A stretch of DNA of 64,000 nucleotides from Methylobacter sp. S3L5C (GTDB taxonomy: Bacteria; Pseudomonadota; Gammaproteobacteria; Methylococcales; Methylomonadaceae): positions 1,302,001 through 1,366,000 of the forward strand of contig NZ_CP076024.1 of the NCBI RefSeq assembly GCF_022788635.1. The letters run 5' to 3'. Shown piece after piece: positions 44,177 to 53,848 of this stretch (its first letter is position 1; each line of letters opens with the position of its first letter). The position numbers and the translations under genes were made by a program. The notes under the pieces are model-generated. The model was not told where the DNA came from. It saw only the letters and a list, made by a program, of their open reading frames with translations, and ran no database searches.

Positions 44177-45043
44177 TTAGCCCCCGCCTTTTTTTACCAT
44201 CATGCCTTTTGATGGATTATAGCCAATGATGGCTGCTGTCATAAAAACCAGAAAAGCGACCAAGGTAAAGATAAAAGCCTGTTCGTTAAATTGTCCGTAC
44301 AGGGCAAAACGGATTAATTCAACGGCTTGTGAAAATGGGTTATATTGCGCCAGTTTACTCAGCAACACACTGGATTCTTGCATTTTCCATAAAGGATAGA
44401 GTGCTGTCGACATAAAAAACATTGGAAAAATGACAAAATTCATCACGCCGGCAAAATTTTCCAGTTGTTTTATAAAGGATGACAACAATAATCCCAGTGC
44501 TCCCAGCATTAATCCGGACAGTATTAAGGTTGGTAATACCCATAAATAGCCTTGCCACGGTGCATGGATGTCATAAAACCAGGCAATACCCAAAAATACA
44601 TAAACCTGTAAGATGGACACGCCCGTTCCTGCCAACAATTTACTGAGTAATAAAAACCAACGCGGTAATGGACAGACCATCAGTATGCGCATACTGCCCA
44701 TTTCCCGATCATAAACCATGGATAATGAACTCTGCATACCGTTAAATAACTGAATCATACCAATCAGCCCCGGCGTTATATAAACTTCATAAAGAATATA
44801 GGTTTCATAGGGAGGGGTGATGGCAAGGCCCAAGGCTGCCCTAAAGCCGGCCGCGAAGATAAACAACCAGACCAAAGGCCTGACCAGCGCGGAAATAAAG
44901 CGTTCACGTTGGGTAACAAAACGCCATAATTCCCGTCCGATAATGCCCCACATGGCTCGCCAATAATGCAGAATGTTTACGCTGGATGTTCCTGTCTTGC
45001 GTCCTTTGGGTGAAGGCAAATCCGCTTCCCGCTGATTAGTCAT
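44177..45043 (-). CDS. ABC-2 type permease of PQQ-associated system
   Basis: Inner-membrane permease, 288 residues with six hydrophobic segments in the ABC-2 arrangement (GRELWRFVTQRERFISALVR before the first; FAGVMNFVIFPMFFMSTALY late). The ORF starts four bases inside the end of the ATPase gene. It is the last of four leftward overlapping genes that match the ABC system found beside PQQ-dependent alcohol dehydrogenases. The transported substrate is unknown. Confidence 0.9.
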   Translation of the reverse strand: MTNQREADLPSPKGRKTGTSSVNILHYWRAMWGIIGRELWRFVTQRERFISALVRPLVWLFIFAAGFRAALGLAITPPYETYILYEVYITPGLIGMIQLFNGMQSSLSMVYDREMGSMRILMVCPLPRWFLLLSKLLAGTGVSILQVYVFLGIAWFYDIHAPWQGYLWVLPTLILSGLMLGALGLLLSSFIKQLENFAGVMNFVIFPMFFMSTALYPLWKMQESSVLLSKLAQYNPFSQAVELIRFALYGQFNEQAFIFTLVAFLVFMTAAIIGYNPSKGMMVKKGGG

Positions 45044-45780
45044 GCCTGATCTCCTTGCGTCAAGTTGTAAAAAGCATCTTTTATCGATGCCGTATTGGTT
45101 ATTTTAAGAACTTCGTCTACGGTATCATTGGCTTTAATTTGGCCTTTATGGAGAACGATTAAATGATCATCGGGATAAATTTCATCAATTAAATGACTGG
45201 CCCATAAAACCGCCAGCTTTTCATCAGCCGCCAAATGATGTACATACTCAACAATAGCCAAGCGGCTAGGTACATCCAGACCGACAGTCGGTTCATCCAG
45301 CAACAATAACGCCGGTTTATGCAGTAATGCCCGGGCAATTTCTACGCGTCGTCGATGTCCGCCATTAAGCTGGCGTATTTTCTCAAAACGTCGGTCAAAC
45401 ATGTTCAGACGTTCCAATTCCTGTTGAATCCGTTGCATGGCCAGTTTACGTCCCAAGCCATGCAAGGCTGTGTGATAACGTAAATTTTGCATGACCGTTA
45501 AATCCATATCCAGGGTGGTTTGCTGAAAAACCACGCCCAGTTTTGTTAATGCTTGCCGAGTTTGCTGTTTAATATCAAAACCACATAACTCGATACGGCC
45601 TTCATGGCTATCGTACAAGCGCGTAATCAACGAAAATAACGTACTCTTTCCAGCGCCGTTAGGACCTAAAAGTAGCGTACATTCACCGGCATGAATTTTA
45701 AAGTTAACCTGATCAAGTGCCTTCTTGCCACTATAAGAGAAACTCAAATCCTCGATGGATAATGCGATGGGTGTCTTCAT
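45040..45780 (-). CDS. ABC transporter ATP-binding protein of PQQ-associated system
   Basis: 246-residue ATPase: Walker A LLGPNGAGKSTLFSL, Q-loop VVFQQTTLDMD, signature region LNGGHRRRVEIARALL (NGGHRR in place of the common SGGQ), Walker B ALLLLDEPTVGLD and WASHLIDE switch His. The altered signature GGHRRR is typical of the PQQ-linked branch (memory). Both ends overlap neighbours by four bases (ATGA). Confidence 0.93.
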   Translation of the reverse strand: MKTPIALSIEDLSFSYSGKKALDQVNFKIHAGECTLLLGPNGAGKSTLFSLITRLYDSHEGRIELCGFDIKQQTRQALTKLGVVFQQTTLDMDLTVMQNLRYHTALHGLGRKLAMQRIQQELERLNMFDRRFEKIRQLNGGHRRRVEIARALLHKPALLLLDEPTVGLDVPSRLAIVEYVHHLAADEKLAVLWASHLIDEIYPDDHLIVLHKGQIKANDTVDEVLKITNTASIKDAFYNLTQGDQA

Positions 45781-46745
45781 GGTTTTACCGCAACGCCCCA
45801 GGGATAATTACCGACGCCAATCGATTTAGTCACCGTTTGACTATCCAGATCAATAATCGAAATATCATTACTGGTACCGTTGGTGGTATAGAGACGCTTT
45901 TGATCGGGAGAAAAAGCCAGATTCCAAACCCGTTGACCAACCAATAGCGTTTTTTCTACAGCAAAGGTTTTGGCATTAACGACCGCCACACGGTTTGCCG
46001 GCCCCAAAGCTACATAGCCTCTATTGCTGTCTTTATCAATGATGACGCCCACCGGCTGAATTTTATCGGCAGTAACACCGGCAACTTCAAACTTGATCGT
46101 CTTGATGATTTGCTTGGTCTTTACATCCAGAATCATTAAGGTCCCAGCCATTTCTGAAGTTACCCATAATTGTTGGCTATCTGCTGTAAAACCAACCGCA
46201 CGCGGACGGGGATCAACCAGAGTATTTTCGACGATAGTATTGGTTTTGGTATCAATCCAGTGCACCATATTGGTGGTTTCTGAAGCACTGATCAGCCACT
46301 TGTTATCGGGGCTAACGATAATTCCTTCAGGTTCGACGCCGACCTTGATTTGTTTGACGGCTTTTTTGCTGGCAATATCAATTACCGTGACCAAGCTGTC
46401 ATCTTCGTTTGACACATAAATCTTGTCACCGGCAGGATTTAACGCAAAAGTCTCCGGATCATCGCCCGATGGCAATTGCCCGACTTCTTTCAGCGTCTCG
46501 GCATCAATAATTTTTATAGTATTGTCATCGCTGGTCGCGATATATAAAAATTTGTTATCCGGGCTGATAGTAATCCCTCGGGGACGTTGACCTATGGGTA
46601 CTGTTTTGATTAATGTTCCCGTTATCGGATCAACCACGGCCAGCGCATTGTCTTTTTCCAGCGTGACAAAAACGCTTTCAGCCTGAACGGTTCCGGTTAA
46701 TGCCAGCGCTAAAAATAACCCAAAGTTCTTCTTTTTCATTATCAT
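45777..46745 (-). CDS. PQQ-associated YVTN beta-propeller protein
   Basis: Exported 322-residue seven-bladed propeller; YVTN-type repeats (FLYIATSDDNTIKIID, KIYVSNEDDSLVTVID, RLYTTNGTSNDISIID). Signal peptide NFGLFLALALTGTVQA. Two candidate starts, ATG 46745 (directly after the preceding stop) and ATG 46739 (MKKKN); GGGAT upstream fits either. In PQQ-linked clusters this protein is thought to bind or sense in the periplasm beside the ABC exporter (role uncertain). Confidence 0.9.
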   Translation of the reverse strand: MIMKKKNFGLFLALALTGTVQAESVFVTLEKDNALAVVDPITGTLIKTVPIGQRPRGITISPDNKFLYIATSDDNTIKIIDAETLKEVGQLPSGDDPETFALNPAGDKIYVSNEDDSLVTVIDIASKKAVKQIKVGVEPEGIIVSPDNKWLISASETTNMVHWIDTKTNTIVENTLVDPRPRAVGFTADSQQLWVTSEMAGTLMILDVKTKQIIKTIKFEVAGVTADKIQPVGVIIDKDSNRGYVALGPANRVAVVNAKTFAVEKTLLVGQRVWNLAFSPDQKRLYTTNGTSNDISIIDLDSQTVTKSIGVGNYPWGVAVKP

Positions 46746-47942
46746 TTATTTATCCCATTTGCATTGCGATTCAGGTTGATCATAACCCAAGGTATCCAGT
46801 TCGGTTTTTGGATGCAAAAAGCCTTCAATGGGTGCCACCGCCACCAATGACCTCGGTGCTGCCAGCAAAACCGGTTGCCGCAACTGACCGTCCCAAGAGC
46901 GAAAAGACAACGGATTGCCGGTGTAGCCATTTAAGGCAAACGCATCGCTTAACAGGTAAGCTTTAACGGGAATCAGATCAACGGACTGACTGCGGGTAGC
47001 TGCTTCACCAATCGCTCTAAGGGCTAAATAAGCGGCATAATCCTGCTCTTCCATCCAGCGTCCGGCTTTTTCTTTGAAGCGGTTTTGTATCTGTACAGCG
47101 CCCCATTGCTCATGCGTTCTATGCCATGATGTAGCAATCAATCCCTGAGTCCCTATCACCGGTCTTGGAATCCAGGTGCGATAGTCAAGATATTCGCCAA
47201 ATTGGCCTTGTTCATCAGCGACTACCAAGACATCATAATCATCCTCTGCCTGGGTAAATACCGCTACATCCGATTGCGCGGTACGCCGTGCGTCATAAGT
47301 ATGCTCCCAGGTTTTTTCTGCCACTATTTTCATGCCAAAACGCTTGGCTGCGCGTTTGACGGCATCGGCAAATAAACGATCTTCCTGGGTAGATCCAATG
47401 ATTAGAAACCACTTGGTCCAGCGTTTCTTCATCATATATTGCGCCAAGGCATCGGCACGCATCGCTCTGCTGGGCAAAATATGCAAAACATTATGCCGGC
47501 ACTGCTCATTGCGCAACGCATCATCGACCGTCGCCACATCAAATAACAGCATTTGCCGGGCAGCAGGCAAATCAGCGATCAGGTTTAATTGCTCAGCCGG
47601 CAAATTAACGACGACATACTGAAATTTTTTACTAATTTCTTTAGTAAAAGTATCGATAACATTACCGTCTACCGGCACAATAAATTTGCTTAATTGATAG
47701 TGCTGGCCGGTAAATTCACCAGTCGTATTATCATCATCAATACCCAGTTCTGCGCCGAACACACCTTTGTTTTTAATAAAGGCATCCAGATTGGATAATG
47801 GCGGCGGCACGTTTTGATCCTGGCTTAAATAAGCAATGGCAATGGTTTGTTTGGCTTTCGCAGAAACAACTCCTATGCCAACTAACTGAATAATTAATAA
47901 AACAGTCACCATTATCCGAACAGGCTGATTAATTGATCGCAT
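46746..47942 (-). CDS. PQQ-associated ABC substrate-binding protein
   Basis: 398 residues, periplasmic type I binding fold (branched-chain amino-acid receptor-like). Signal segment VTVLLIIQLVGIGVVSAKA, then TIAIAYLSQDQNVPPPLSNL, HILPSRAMRADALAQYMMKK, KWFLIIGSTQEDRLFADAVK and a C-terminal WDGQLRQPVLLAAPRSLVAV segment typical of the PQQ-dependent alcohol dehydrogenase system protein. First gene of the operon. No PQQ dehydrogenase or cytochrome c gene is adjacent. Confidence 0.9.
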   Translation of the reverse strand: MRSINQPVRIMVTVLLIIQLVGIGVVSAKAKQTIAIAYLSQDQNVPPPLSNLDAFIKNKGVFGAELGIDDDNTTGEFTGQHYQLSKFIVPVDGNVIDTFTKEISKKFQYVVVNLPAEQLNLIADLPAARQMLLFDVATVDDALRNEQCRHNVLHILPSRAMRADALAQYMMKKRWTKWFLIIGSTQEDRLFADAVKRAAKRFGMKIVAEKTWEHTYDARRTAQSDVAVFTQAEDDYDVLVVADEQGQFGEYLDYRTWIPRPVIGTQGLIATSWHRTHEQWGAVQIQNRFKEKAGRWMEEQDYAAYLALRAIGEAATRSQSVDLIPVKAYLLSDAFALNGYTGNPLSFRSWDGQLRQPVLLAAPRSLVAVAPIEGFLHPKTELDTLGYDQPESQCKWDK

Positions 47943-48141
47943 TATTCCTCAACAATAAAAAATTCATTTTTTTCATTTTAACGGATTCATAAACTTTTTT
48001 TTGGTTTTTACAAAAGTTTATAGCGAGTGACCGGTTAACTAAAACTTGATAGCACAGCTTAATTCACGCAAACTTTGGTCATTATTATTTTTTCCAGTCC
48101 GGCTTTTTAAGTTGAGCCTGGTATGTACAGGCTGATCTAAA

Positions 48142-48966
48142 ATGACATCAAGTATTTTAAGTGCAATAACTCTCTATCCGGTAAAGTCCTTGGCGGGCAT
48201 TAGTGTAAGCAGTTGGCCGGTTGTTAAGACGGGACTTTTGTACGACAGAAAATGGATGTTGGTTGACGCCGCCGGACATTTTTTAAGTCAGCGCAAGTTA
48301 CCAAAAATGGCTTTAATCAAAACAGCATTAACCGAGAGCCACTTAATCTTGTCTGCATCCGGAATGGCAAGCCTGTCATTACCGTTGATACCCACTGATG
48401 GCGATATTATTAGCAGCACGATATGGCATGACCAATGTGAGGCACGAAGCGTATCAAAAGAAGCGGATCAATGGTTAAGCTATTTTTTAAAGCTGGATTG
48501 TCGGTTGGTTTATCAGCCTGCCGAGATGGTAAGGCCGGTTGATCCGCGTTACGCCGATGCGACTGACAATGTATCTTTTGCTGACGGCTTTCCATTTTTG
48601 ATTATTTCAGAAAACTCACTGACGTCATTAAATCAGGCAATGAACTTAAATTTATCCATGGCTCGCTTCAGACCCAATCTGGTTATTTCCGGTTGCGTTC
48701 CATATGCAGAAGATAGCTGGAGAGAAATCAGTATTGGCACTATTGATTTTAGGCTCACCAAGCCTTGCTCACGTTGCTCGGTTCCGGCCATTGATCCGGA
48801 AACTGCACAAACTGGAAAAGAACCGCTGACAACGCTCAACCGCATCAGAAAGTGGGAGAATAAGATCTACTTTGGACAAAATGCCCTGCATAATCAGCTT
48901 GGCACCTTAACCGTGGGCGATGCGCTACACGTTAAAGCAACCGGCGTAAAACAACCGCCGATTTAA
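48142..48966 (+). CDS. MOSC domain protein (YcbX-like)
   Basis: 274 residues: N-terminal MOSC_N barrel (LSAITLYPVKSLAGISVSSW, GLLYDRKWMLVDAAG) and a C-terminal MOSC domain with KPCSRCSVPAIDPETAQTG, whose Cys is the molybdenum-cofactor sulfur ligand position. YcbX-type proteins reduce N-hydroxylated bases with partner electron carriers. No C-terminal ferredoxin domain is fused, unlike E. coli YcbX. It is divergent from the PQQ-associated operon with a 199-base gap. Confidence 0.92.
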   Translation: MTSSILSAITLYPVKSLAGISVSSWPVVKTGLLYDRKWMLVDAAGHFLSQRKLPKMALIKTALTESHLILSASGMASLSLPLIPTDGDIISSTIWHDQCEARSVSKEADQWLSYFLKLDCRLVYQPAEMVRPVDPRYADATDNVSFADGFPFLIISENSLTSLNQAMNLNLSMARFRPNLVISGCVPYAEDSWREISIGTIDFRLTKPCSRCSVPAIDPETAQTGKEPLTTLNRIRKWENKIYFGQNALHNQLGTLTVGDALHVKATGVKQPPI

Positions 48967-49004
48967 CTTGGCGAGATAAATTAACTGTTTACCGAAGGGC
49001 ATGC

Positions 49005-49520
49005 TTATTTTACAGCACCCAAAGTTTTAGTGATTTTTTCAGTAATATCTTCTACGCCTTGTGTGACTATTTTTTTCTCGCCGCCCTTAACTTCATAAAG
49101 ATATTCGCCAGAAAGCCCTTCTGTTTTAACATCAACCAAATGCGCCATCAGATAAAAAAACAAAAAACTGGGTTTGTGCAGTCTTCCTACTATCACATAA
49201 TCGGCGGCAAATTTTTTGCCAAGTTGAGCTGCAACATCCGGATGATCAAAAAGATAGCCCACTCCGGCATTGGCTTGTTGTTGGGCATCTTGGGGTATGG
49301 AGACAATGTCGTAACCTGATTTTTTAAGCTCGTTTTCCATGAGCGGTTTAATTGAAGCAGTGCGGGTTACTTCTGCAGGTATGCCCGGGGCAAGTGTCAT
49401 ATCTTTTAATTCAAAATCCAGAACGGCTATACGCGGGTTGGCGGATACATTGGTAAACCCCATGCATAATAAGAGCGCAAAAATAAAGTAGTGCAATTTA
49501 ACAATTTTATTCTTTTTCAT
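49005..49520 (-). CDS. DUF3280/DUF2380-like exported protein
   Basis: 171 residues: signal peptide (LHYFIFALLLCMGFTNVSAN), then RIAVLDFELKDMTLAPG and RTASIKPLMENELKKSGYDI, the pattern of a small exported family I recall as DUF3280 (or DUF2380); AADYVIVGRLHKPSF follows. The fold resembles the GNA1162/CsgG-like N-terminal domain (inference). It converges on the MOSC gene with a 38-base gap. Confidence 0.78.
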   Translation of the reverse strand: MKKNKIVKLHYFIFALLLCMGFTNVSANPRIAVLDFELKDMTLAPGIPAEVTRTASIKPLMENELKKSGYDIVSIPQDAQQQANAGVGYLFDHPDVAAQLGKKFAADYVIVGRLHKPSFLFFYLMAHLVDVKTEGLSGEYLYEVKGGEKKIVTQGVEDITEKITKTLGAVK

Positions 49521-49806
49521 AAGTTATAATCCCGATGAATTAAAGTGCTGAATGGATAAGCAGTGGACTGATAGCAATTATCCAAATTTGGCTTTGTCAT
49601 TGTGCTGCAAAAAGACAGTATAACCTTTTAAGTGCCGATAAAAATTGCTCATTGGGGAAAATAAAAGCTGAAAGCTGATGGTGTCGCTGGTGTTTACTTT
49701 GTTGTGGTTGGTGTTTGCAAGTCTTTATCTTTGCCTGTTTTAAATGGATGAACTGAATAATTTGGTCTGAAGCGCTGTAACTTTAATTAACATCAAAGGA
49801 AAATCA

Positions 49807-50502
49807 ATGTTGCCTCATCATTACGAAACTCACCGGACTCATCGCATTGGCTGGCTGCGTGCTGCTGTTTTAGGCGCAAATGATGGTATTGTTTCGACCG
49901 CCAGTTTAATTGTAGGTATTGCCGCCTCTCATGCCGCGCATAACGATATTGTCCTGGCGGGTGTGGCAGGACTGGTTGCCGGAGCCATGTCGATGGCCGC
50001 CGGTGAATATGTGTCAGTTAGTTCACAAGCCGATACCGAAAATGCGGATTTGGCGCGTGAACGTAAAGAGCTGGATGAAAATATTGATCATGAACAAAAA
50101 GAGTTACAAGCTATCTATATAGCGAGAGGGCTTGATGCTGTTCTTGCCGGACAAGTCGCACAGCAGTTGATGGCGCATGATGCGTTGGGTGCACATGCCC
50201 GTGATGAGTTGGGTATCTCGGCAACCGGAGCCGCTAGGCCCGTTCAAGCGGCATTGACTTCGGCAGCCACTTTTTCGATTGGTGCCGTGTTGCCGCTATT
50301 AATAGTTATGTTTGGCCCTAATGAGAACTTAATTATTTTGGTGTCATCGGCCTCTTTGCTGTTTTTGGCCTTGCTGGGCACGTTGGCGGCTTATACCGGT
50401 GGCTCTGGTATTATTAAGAGCGCTTTTCGGGTAACTTTCTGGGGCGCATTGGCGATGGGTTTAACCGCAGGTGTTGGTTCGGTTTTTGGTACAGTGGTTT
50501 AG
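49807..50502 (+). CDS. VIT1/CCC1 family transporter
   Basis: 231-residue membrane protein of the vacuolar-iron-transporter family, which moves Fe2+ and/or Mn2+ out of the cytoplasm. RAAVLGANDGIVSTASLIVG and GAMSMAAGEYVSVSSQADTE are signature helices; the Glu-rich cytoplasmic metal domain (ADLARERKELDENIDHEQKE) follows, then three C-terminal helices. AAAGGAA precedes the ATG. Stands alone. Confidence 0.93.
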   Translation: MLPHHYETHRTHRIGWLRAAVLGANDGIVSTASLIVGIAASHAAHNDIVLAGVAGLVAGAMSMAAGEYVSVSSQADTENADLARERKELDENIDHEQKELQAIYIARGLDAVLAGQVAQQLMAHDALGAHARDELGISATGAARPVQAALTSAATFSIGAVLPLLIVMFGPNENLIILVSSASLLFLALLGTLAAYTGGSGIIKSAFRVTFWGALAMGLTAGVGSVFGTVV

Positions 50503-50681
50503 CTTATAGTATGTGTCTGGTTTTAAAAACCAATGCCCACGAAAAGCACGAAAAATATCTGTTGGAAGCTTTATTCCGATGGGCTCTCTTTAGCCGACAA
50601 CAGGCTTTATGGTAAAGTGGCGTTTGGGGTGGCTCTAAAAAGAATGACGGCACCTGCTGGCAGCATAACTAATATTATTAA

Positions 50682-52388
50682 ATGATGAACACTATAAAAC
50701 AATTACTGATACCTAAAATCGAGATGTGGTTAGGGCTTTTTTTGCTGTTATTACTCTTGGCTACTCAAAGTGCCTTTGCTGCAGAGATTAAGGTTTCTGT
50801 GGATCGTAATCCGGTTAGTTTGGATGAGTCTTTTCAGATTACCTTTACCGCAACCGAGTCACCTGACGATGATCCCAGTTTTGGCCCGTTGCAACAGGAT
50901 TTTTCCATACTCAGCCAAAGTAGCGGTAGCAGTTCATCATGGGTTAATGGCAAATCCAGCAAGACGGTGCAGTGGAAGCTTAGCGTCATGGCTAAACAGG
51001 CGGGCGACCTGGTGATTCCTGCGGTGAAGTTTGGCAAGGATGTAAGTCAGTCGATTACTATTCGGGTGACTGACAAGACAGCCAATAAAGCCGTCAGTAA
51101 CGATGAGGAATTGTTTATAGAAGTTGAGGCGATACCGGAAAACCCCTATGTACAATCTCAGGTTTTTTATACCTTGCGTTTATATACCAGAGTTGACATT
51201 TCTCAGGCCAGGCTCAACGAGCCTGAGCTTTCAGATGCGGTCATTGAACGGTTAGGCGAAGACAGTAATTATAATACTCAGGTTAATGGTGTTAACTATT
51301 CCGTGACCGAACGAAAATATGCTTTTTTCCCGCAAAAAAGCGGTAAATTAACCATTAAACCGTTGTTATTAACTGCGGAAGTGTTAACCGGTAGCCGCCC
51401 GGGTTTTAATGGTTTTTTTAATTCGCAGACCAGTAAAACCAAAAACGTTGAATCCAAAGCGATTACGCTGGATGTAAAACCGGTACCGGCATCTTTTACC
51501 GGAAAGCATTGGCTATCATCAGAACAACTGGTGCTAAAGCAGGACTGGTCGGGTGATATTCAACAAATGAAGGTTGGCGAGCCACTGACCAGAACTTTAA
51601 CTTTAATTGCAAAAGGTACAACGGTTGGTCAACTTCCTGAATTAAATACCACCAATACCAATGATCAGTTAAAAGCTTATCCAGACCAACCGGTATTACA
51701 GGAGCAGAAAAAAGTCGATGGTCTGCTGGCTTTCAGGGAAGAAAAAATCGCTTTGATTCCTTCAAAGGCAGGCAGCTATACATTGCCGGCGATAGAAATC
51801 CCCTGGTTTAACACTCAAAGCCAAAAAATGGAAATCGCCAAAATTCCGGAAACAACATTGACTACGCTTGCGGTTGCTACGCAGACGGTCGCCATTGAAC
51901 CGGCGGTTACCCCGGCAACACCACAAAAAGTTGCAACCGGCCCGGTTATTAATAGTCCGCAAGAAACGAATATCTGGTTATGGATTTCTGTATTTTTGGC
52001 CGCAGGTTGGCTAATAACGGTCGTTATTTTCTTAACCAAACGCACGGTTAAAAAACCGGTTATTGAAAATGATGATGCCGACATCAGTTTAAAGGCATGT
52101 ATTAAGAACTTAAAAAAAGCTTGTGCCAATAACGATGCGCTGGCGGCTAAAGATGCCTTGCTTGAATGGGGACGGCAAAAGTTTAATGCGACCAATCTTG
52201 GTGCCATTGCCGGCTTTTGTGATGCCCGCTTAAGAGACGAAATTCTGCATTTAAACCATGCCTTATACGGTAAAGAAGTCGGCCAGTGGCAAGGCAAAAA
52301 ACTGTTTCAGACTTTTACTGAAAATAAAGCCCTGGAAAGAATTACTACGTCTGTGGATAAAAGCCTGGAACCGCTTTATCGATTATAG
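50682..52388 (+). CDS. batD: BatD family protein
   Basis: 568-residue exported protein: signal segment (WLGLFLLLLLLATQSAFAAE), then several Ig-like beta domains with VSVDRNPVSLDESFQITFTA and NPYVQSQVFYTLRLYTRVDI, typical BatD, and a C-terminal helix (IWLWISVFLAAGWLITVVIF, about residues 430-450) with a cytoplasmic tail. BatD normally works with MoxR and the VWA proteins BatA/B; none is in this window, so it is an orphan copy or separated subunit. Closed by a hairpin. Confidence 0.9.
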   Translation: MMNTIKQLLIPKIEMWLGLFLLLLLLATQSAFAAEIKVSVDRNPVSLDESFQITFTATESPDDDPSFGPLQQDFSILSQSSGSSSSWVNGKSSKTVQWKLSVMAKQAGDLVIPAVKFGKDVSQSITIRVTDKTANKAVSNDEELFIEVEAIPENPYVQSQVFYTLRLYTRVDISQARLNEPELSDAVIERLGEDSNYNTQVNGVNYSVTERKYAFFPQKSGKLTIKPLLLTAEVLTGSRPGFNGFFNSQTSKTKNVESKAITLDVKPVPASFTGKHWLSSEQLVLKQDWSGDIQQMKVGEPLTRTLTLIAKGTTVGQLPELNTTNTNDQLKAYPDQPVLQEQKKVDGLLAFREEKIALIPSKAGSYTLPAIEIPWFNTQSQKMEIAKIPETTLTTLAVATQTVAIEPAVTPATPQKVATGPVINSPQETNIWLWISVFLAAGWLITVVIFLTKRTVKKPVIENDDADISLKACIKNLKKACANNDALAAKDALLEWGRQKFNATNLGAIAGFCDARLRDEILHLNHALYGKEVGQWQGKKLFQTFTENKALERITTSVDKSLEPLYRL

Positions 52389-52423
52389 GAGCTTTGTAAA
52401 CTCGCATTAAATCTTAAACAGCA

Positions 52424-52480
52424 TCACCACGAAGACACGAAGGACACGAAGAAAGAAAAAACTTCGTGTCTTCGTGGTGA
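52424..52480 (+). terminator. 19-bp-arm hairpin after batD
   Basis: TCACCACGAAGACACGAAG and its exact complement surround a 19-base loop that repeats GACACGAAG. It is 36 bases past the batD stop and 31 before trmN6. Probably a dispersed repeat serving as terminator. Confidence 0.65.
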
Positions 52481-52510
52481 ATAAAATAGTTAAGTCAGCC
52501 GTACCGCACT

Positions 52511-53224
52511 ATGTCAATCTTCCGCTTTCAGCAGTTTTCTATTATACAGCGACAATCAGCGATGAAGGTTTGCACGGATGCCGTTTTATTTGGCGCTATG
52601 GCTCCGGTCAGTCGTGGTGACAGGGTTTTGGATATTGGTGCGGGCACAGGAGTATTGTCCTTGATGGTAGCTCAATTGGGAGCTGCACAGGTAACGGCGG
52701 TAGAATTAACACAACCAGGTTATGAAGAAGCCAAGTTAAATTTCGATAACAGTCCCTGGGCTGATCAGCTCGAAGCCGTGCATCAGGATATTCAATGTTT
52801 TGCCCGTTCTGCCGGACGTGAATACGACCTGATTATTTGCAATCCGCCATTTTTTGAAAATCATAGCAAGACCACCGATGCGCTGAGAAAGGTCGCCAGA
52901 CACAATGATAAGTTGCCGTTTACCGAGTTAATTAACAGTGCCGATCAATTACTCGCCAGTCAGGGTTTGTTTTACCTGTTACTGCCGATGCATGCCGTAG
53001 AAAAATTTGTTGAAGCGGCCTTAGTGGCGGGTTTTTATTTAAGCCATCAAACTGATTTTCGTGGCTATGTTCATAATAATGCCAAGGTTTCCGCGCTGAC
53101 TTTTAGCCGTACAGTTAGTGTATTGGTTGGATCGTTAATGACAATTTACGAATCTCACCGGGTTTATTCGAAAGCAAGCGAGGCTTATTTGTCGCCCTTT
53201 CTGTTAAGATTTGCCAAGGATTAG
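52511..53224 (+). CDS. trmN6: tRNA1(Val) A37 N6-methyltransferase
   Basis: SAM-dependent enzyme that methylates A37 of tRNA-Val (YfiC/TrmN6). 237 residues; starts FRFQQFSIIQRQSAMKVCTD AV-type as in the family, SAM motif DIGAGTG at 41-47 and catalytic NPPF at 111-114. C-terminal SRTV..YESHRVYSKASEAY matches the family tail. Single gene. Confidence 0.92.
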   Translation: MSIFRFQQFSIIQRQSAMKVCTDAVLFGAMAPVSRGDRVLDIGAGTGVLSLMVAQLGAAQVTAVELTQPGYEEAKLNFDNSPWADQLEAVHQDIQCFARSAGREYDLIICNPPFFENHSKTTDALRKVARHNDKLPFTELINSADQLLASQGLFYLLLPMHAVEKFVEAALVAGFYLSHQTDFRGYVHNNAKVSALTFSRTVSVLVGSLMTIYESHRVYSKASEAYLSPFLLRFAKD

Positions 53225-53382
53225 CAGGGAATAACGAAGCTTAAGATCGAAGTGTGTGGAGGATAAGATGAGTAGTTATTTTTTGTGAGTTGCATTAACG
53301 GCATAGTTTTTGGGGTAGGGCAGTTGTTTTTTAAGTTGGATAGTTTTTGCAACACATCCCTGTGTTGCGACTATTCATTAAA

Positions 53383-53778
53383 TTATCTGACGACTTTGTG
53401 TCCGCGATTACCCATACAATTGTTATAAGAACTTTTGTATTTTTCTTCAGTGCTTAGACCTTTATAGGCACCACCACCAAAGCCGCCACCGGCAGCGCCT
53501 ATCGCTGCACCCATGCCCGGACTTCCGGTAAATGCACCAATAATGGCACCGCCAGCCGCACCAAGTAAAGCACCTGTTCCAGCGCCTATAGCGGTTTCTT
53601 TGGTAGTTCCACCCGATGCCTGATCTGCCAGCTGCTTACATTCAGCCATATCCTGGTTAATACGATAAGCATTAGGATCATTATATGAATCGACGGTGGG
53701 TTGGTATCCGCCATAGCTATAGCAACCCGAGAGCAATATGCTGCCGATAAAAACGCTACTGATTGTTAATTTTTTCAT
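53383..53778 (-). CDS. Glycine-zipper lipoprotein
   Basis: 131 residues with a lipoprotein signal ending LLSGC (acylated Cys near residue 19), a spaced pair of Cys (AECKQL, NNCMGN), and an uninterrupted glycine-zipper stretch (AIGAGTGALLGAAGGAIIGA) as in outer-membrane lipoproteins of the SlyB/17-kDa type. Function in the envelope is unknown. A small hairpin (GCAACACA/TGTGTTGC, 53349-53368) follows its stop. Confidence 0.85.
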   Translation of the reverse strand: MKKLTISSVFIGSILLSGCYSYGGYQPTVDSYNDPNAYRINQDMAECKQLADQASGGTTKETAIGAGTGALLGAAGGAIIGAFTGSPGMGAAIGAAGGGFGGGAYKGLSTEEKYKSSYNNCMGNRGHKVVR

Positions 53779-53848
53779 ATCGATTACCTCATAAAATTTT
53801 TTCGAAGTTTATCAGCTAACTATGAACGAAGTATGAATATTTTCTCGC

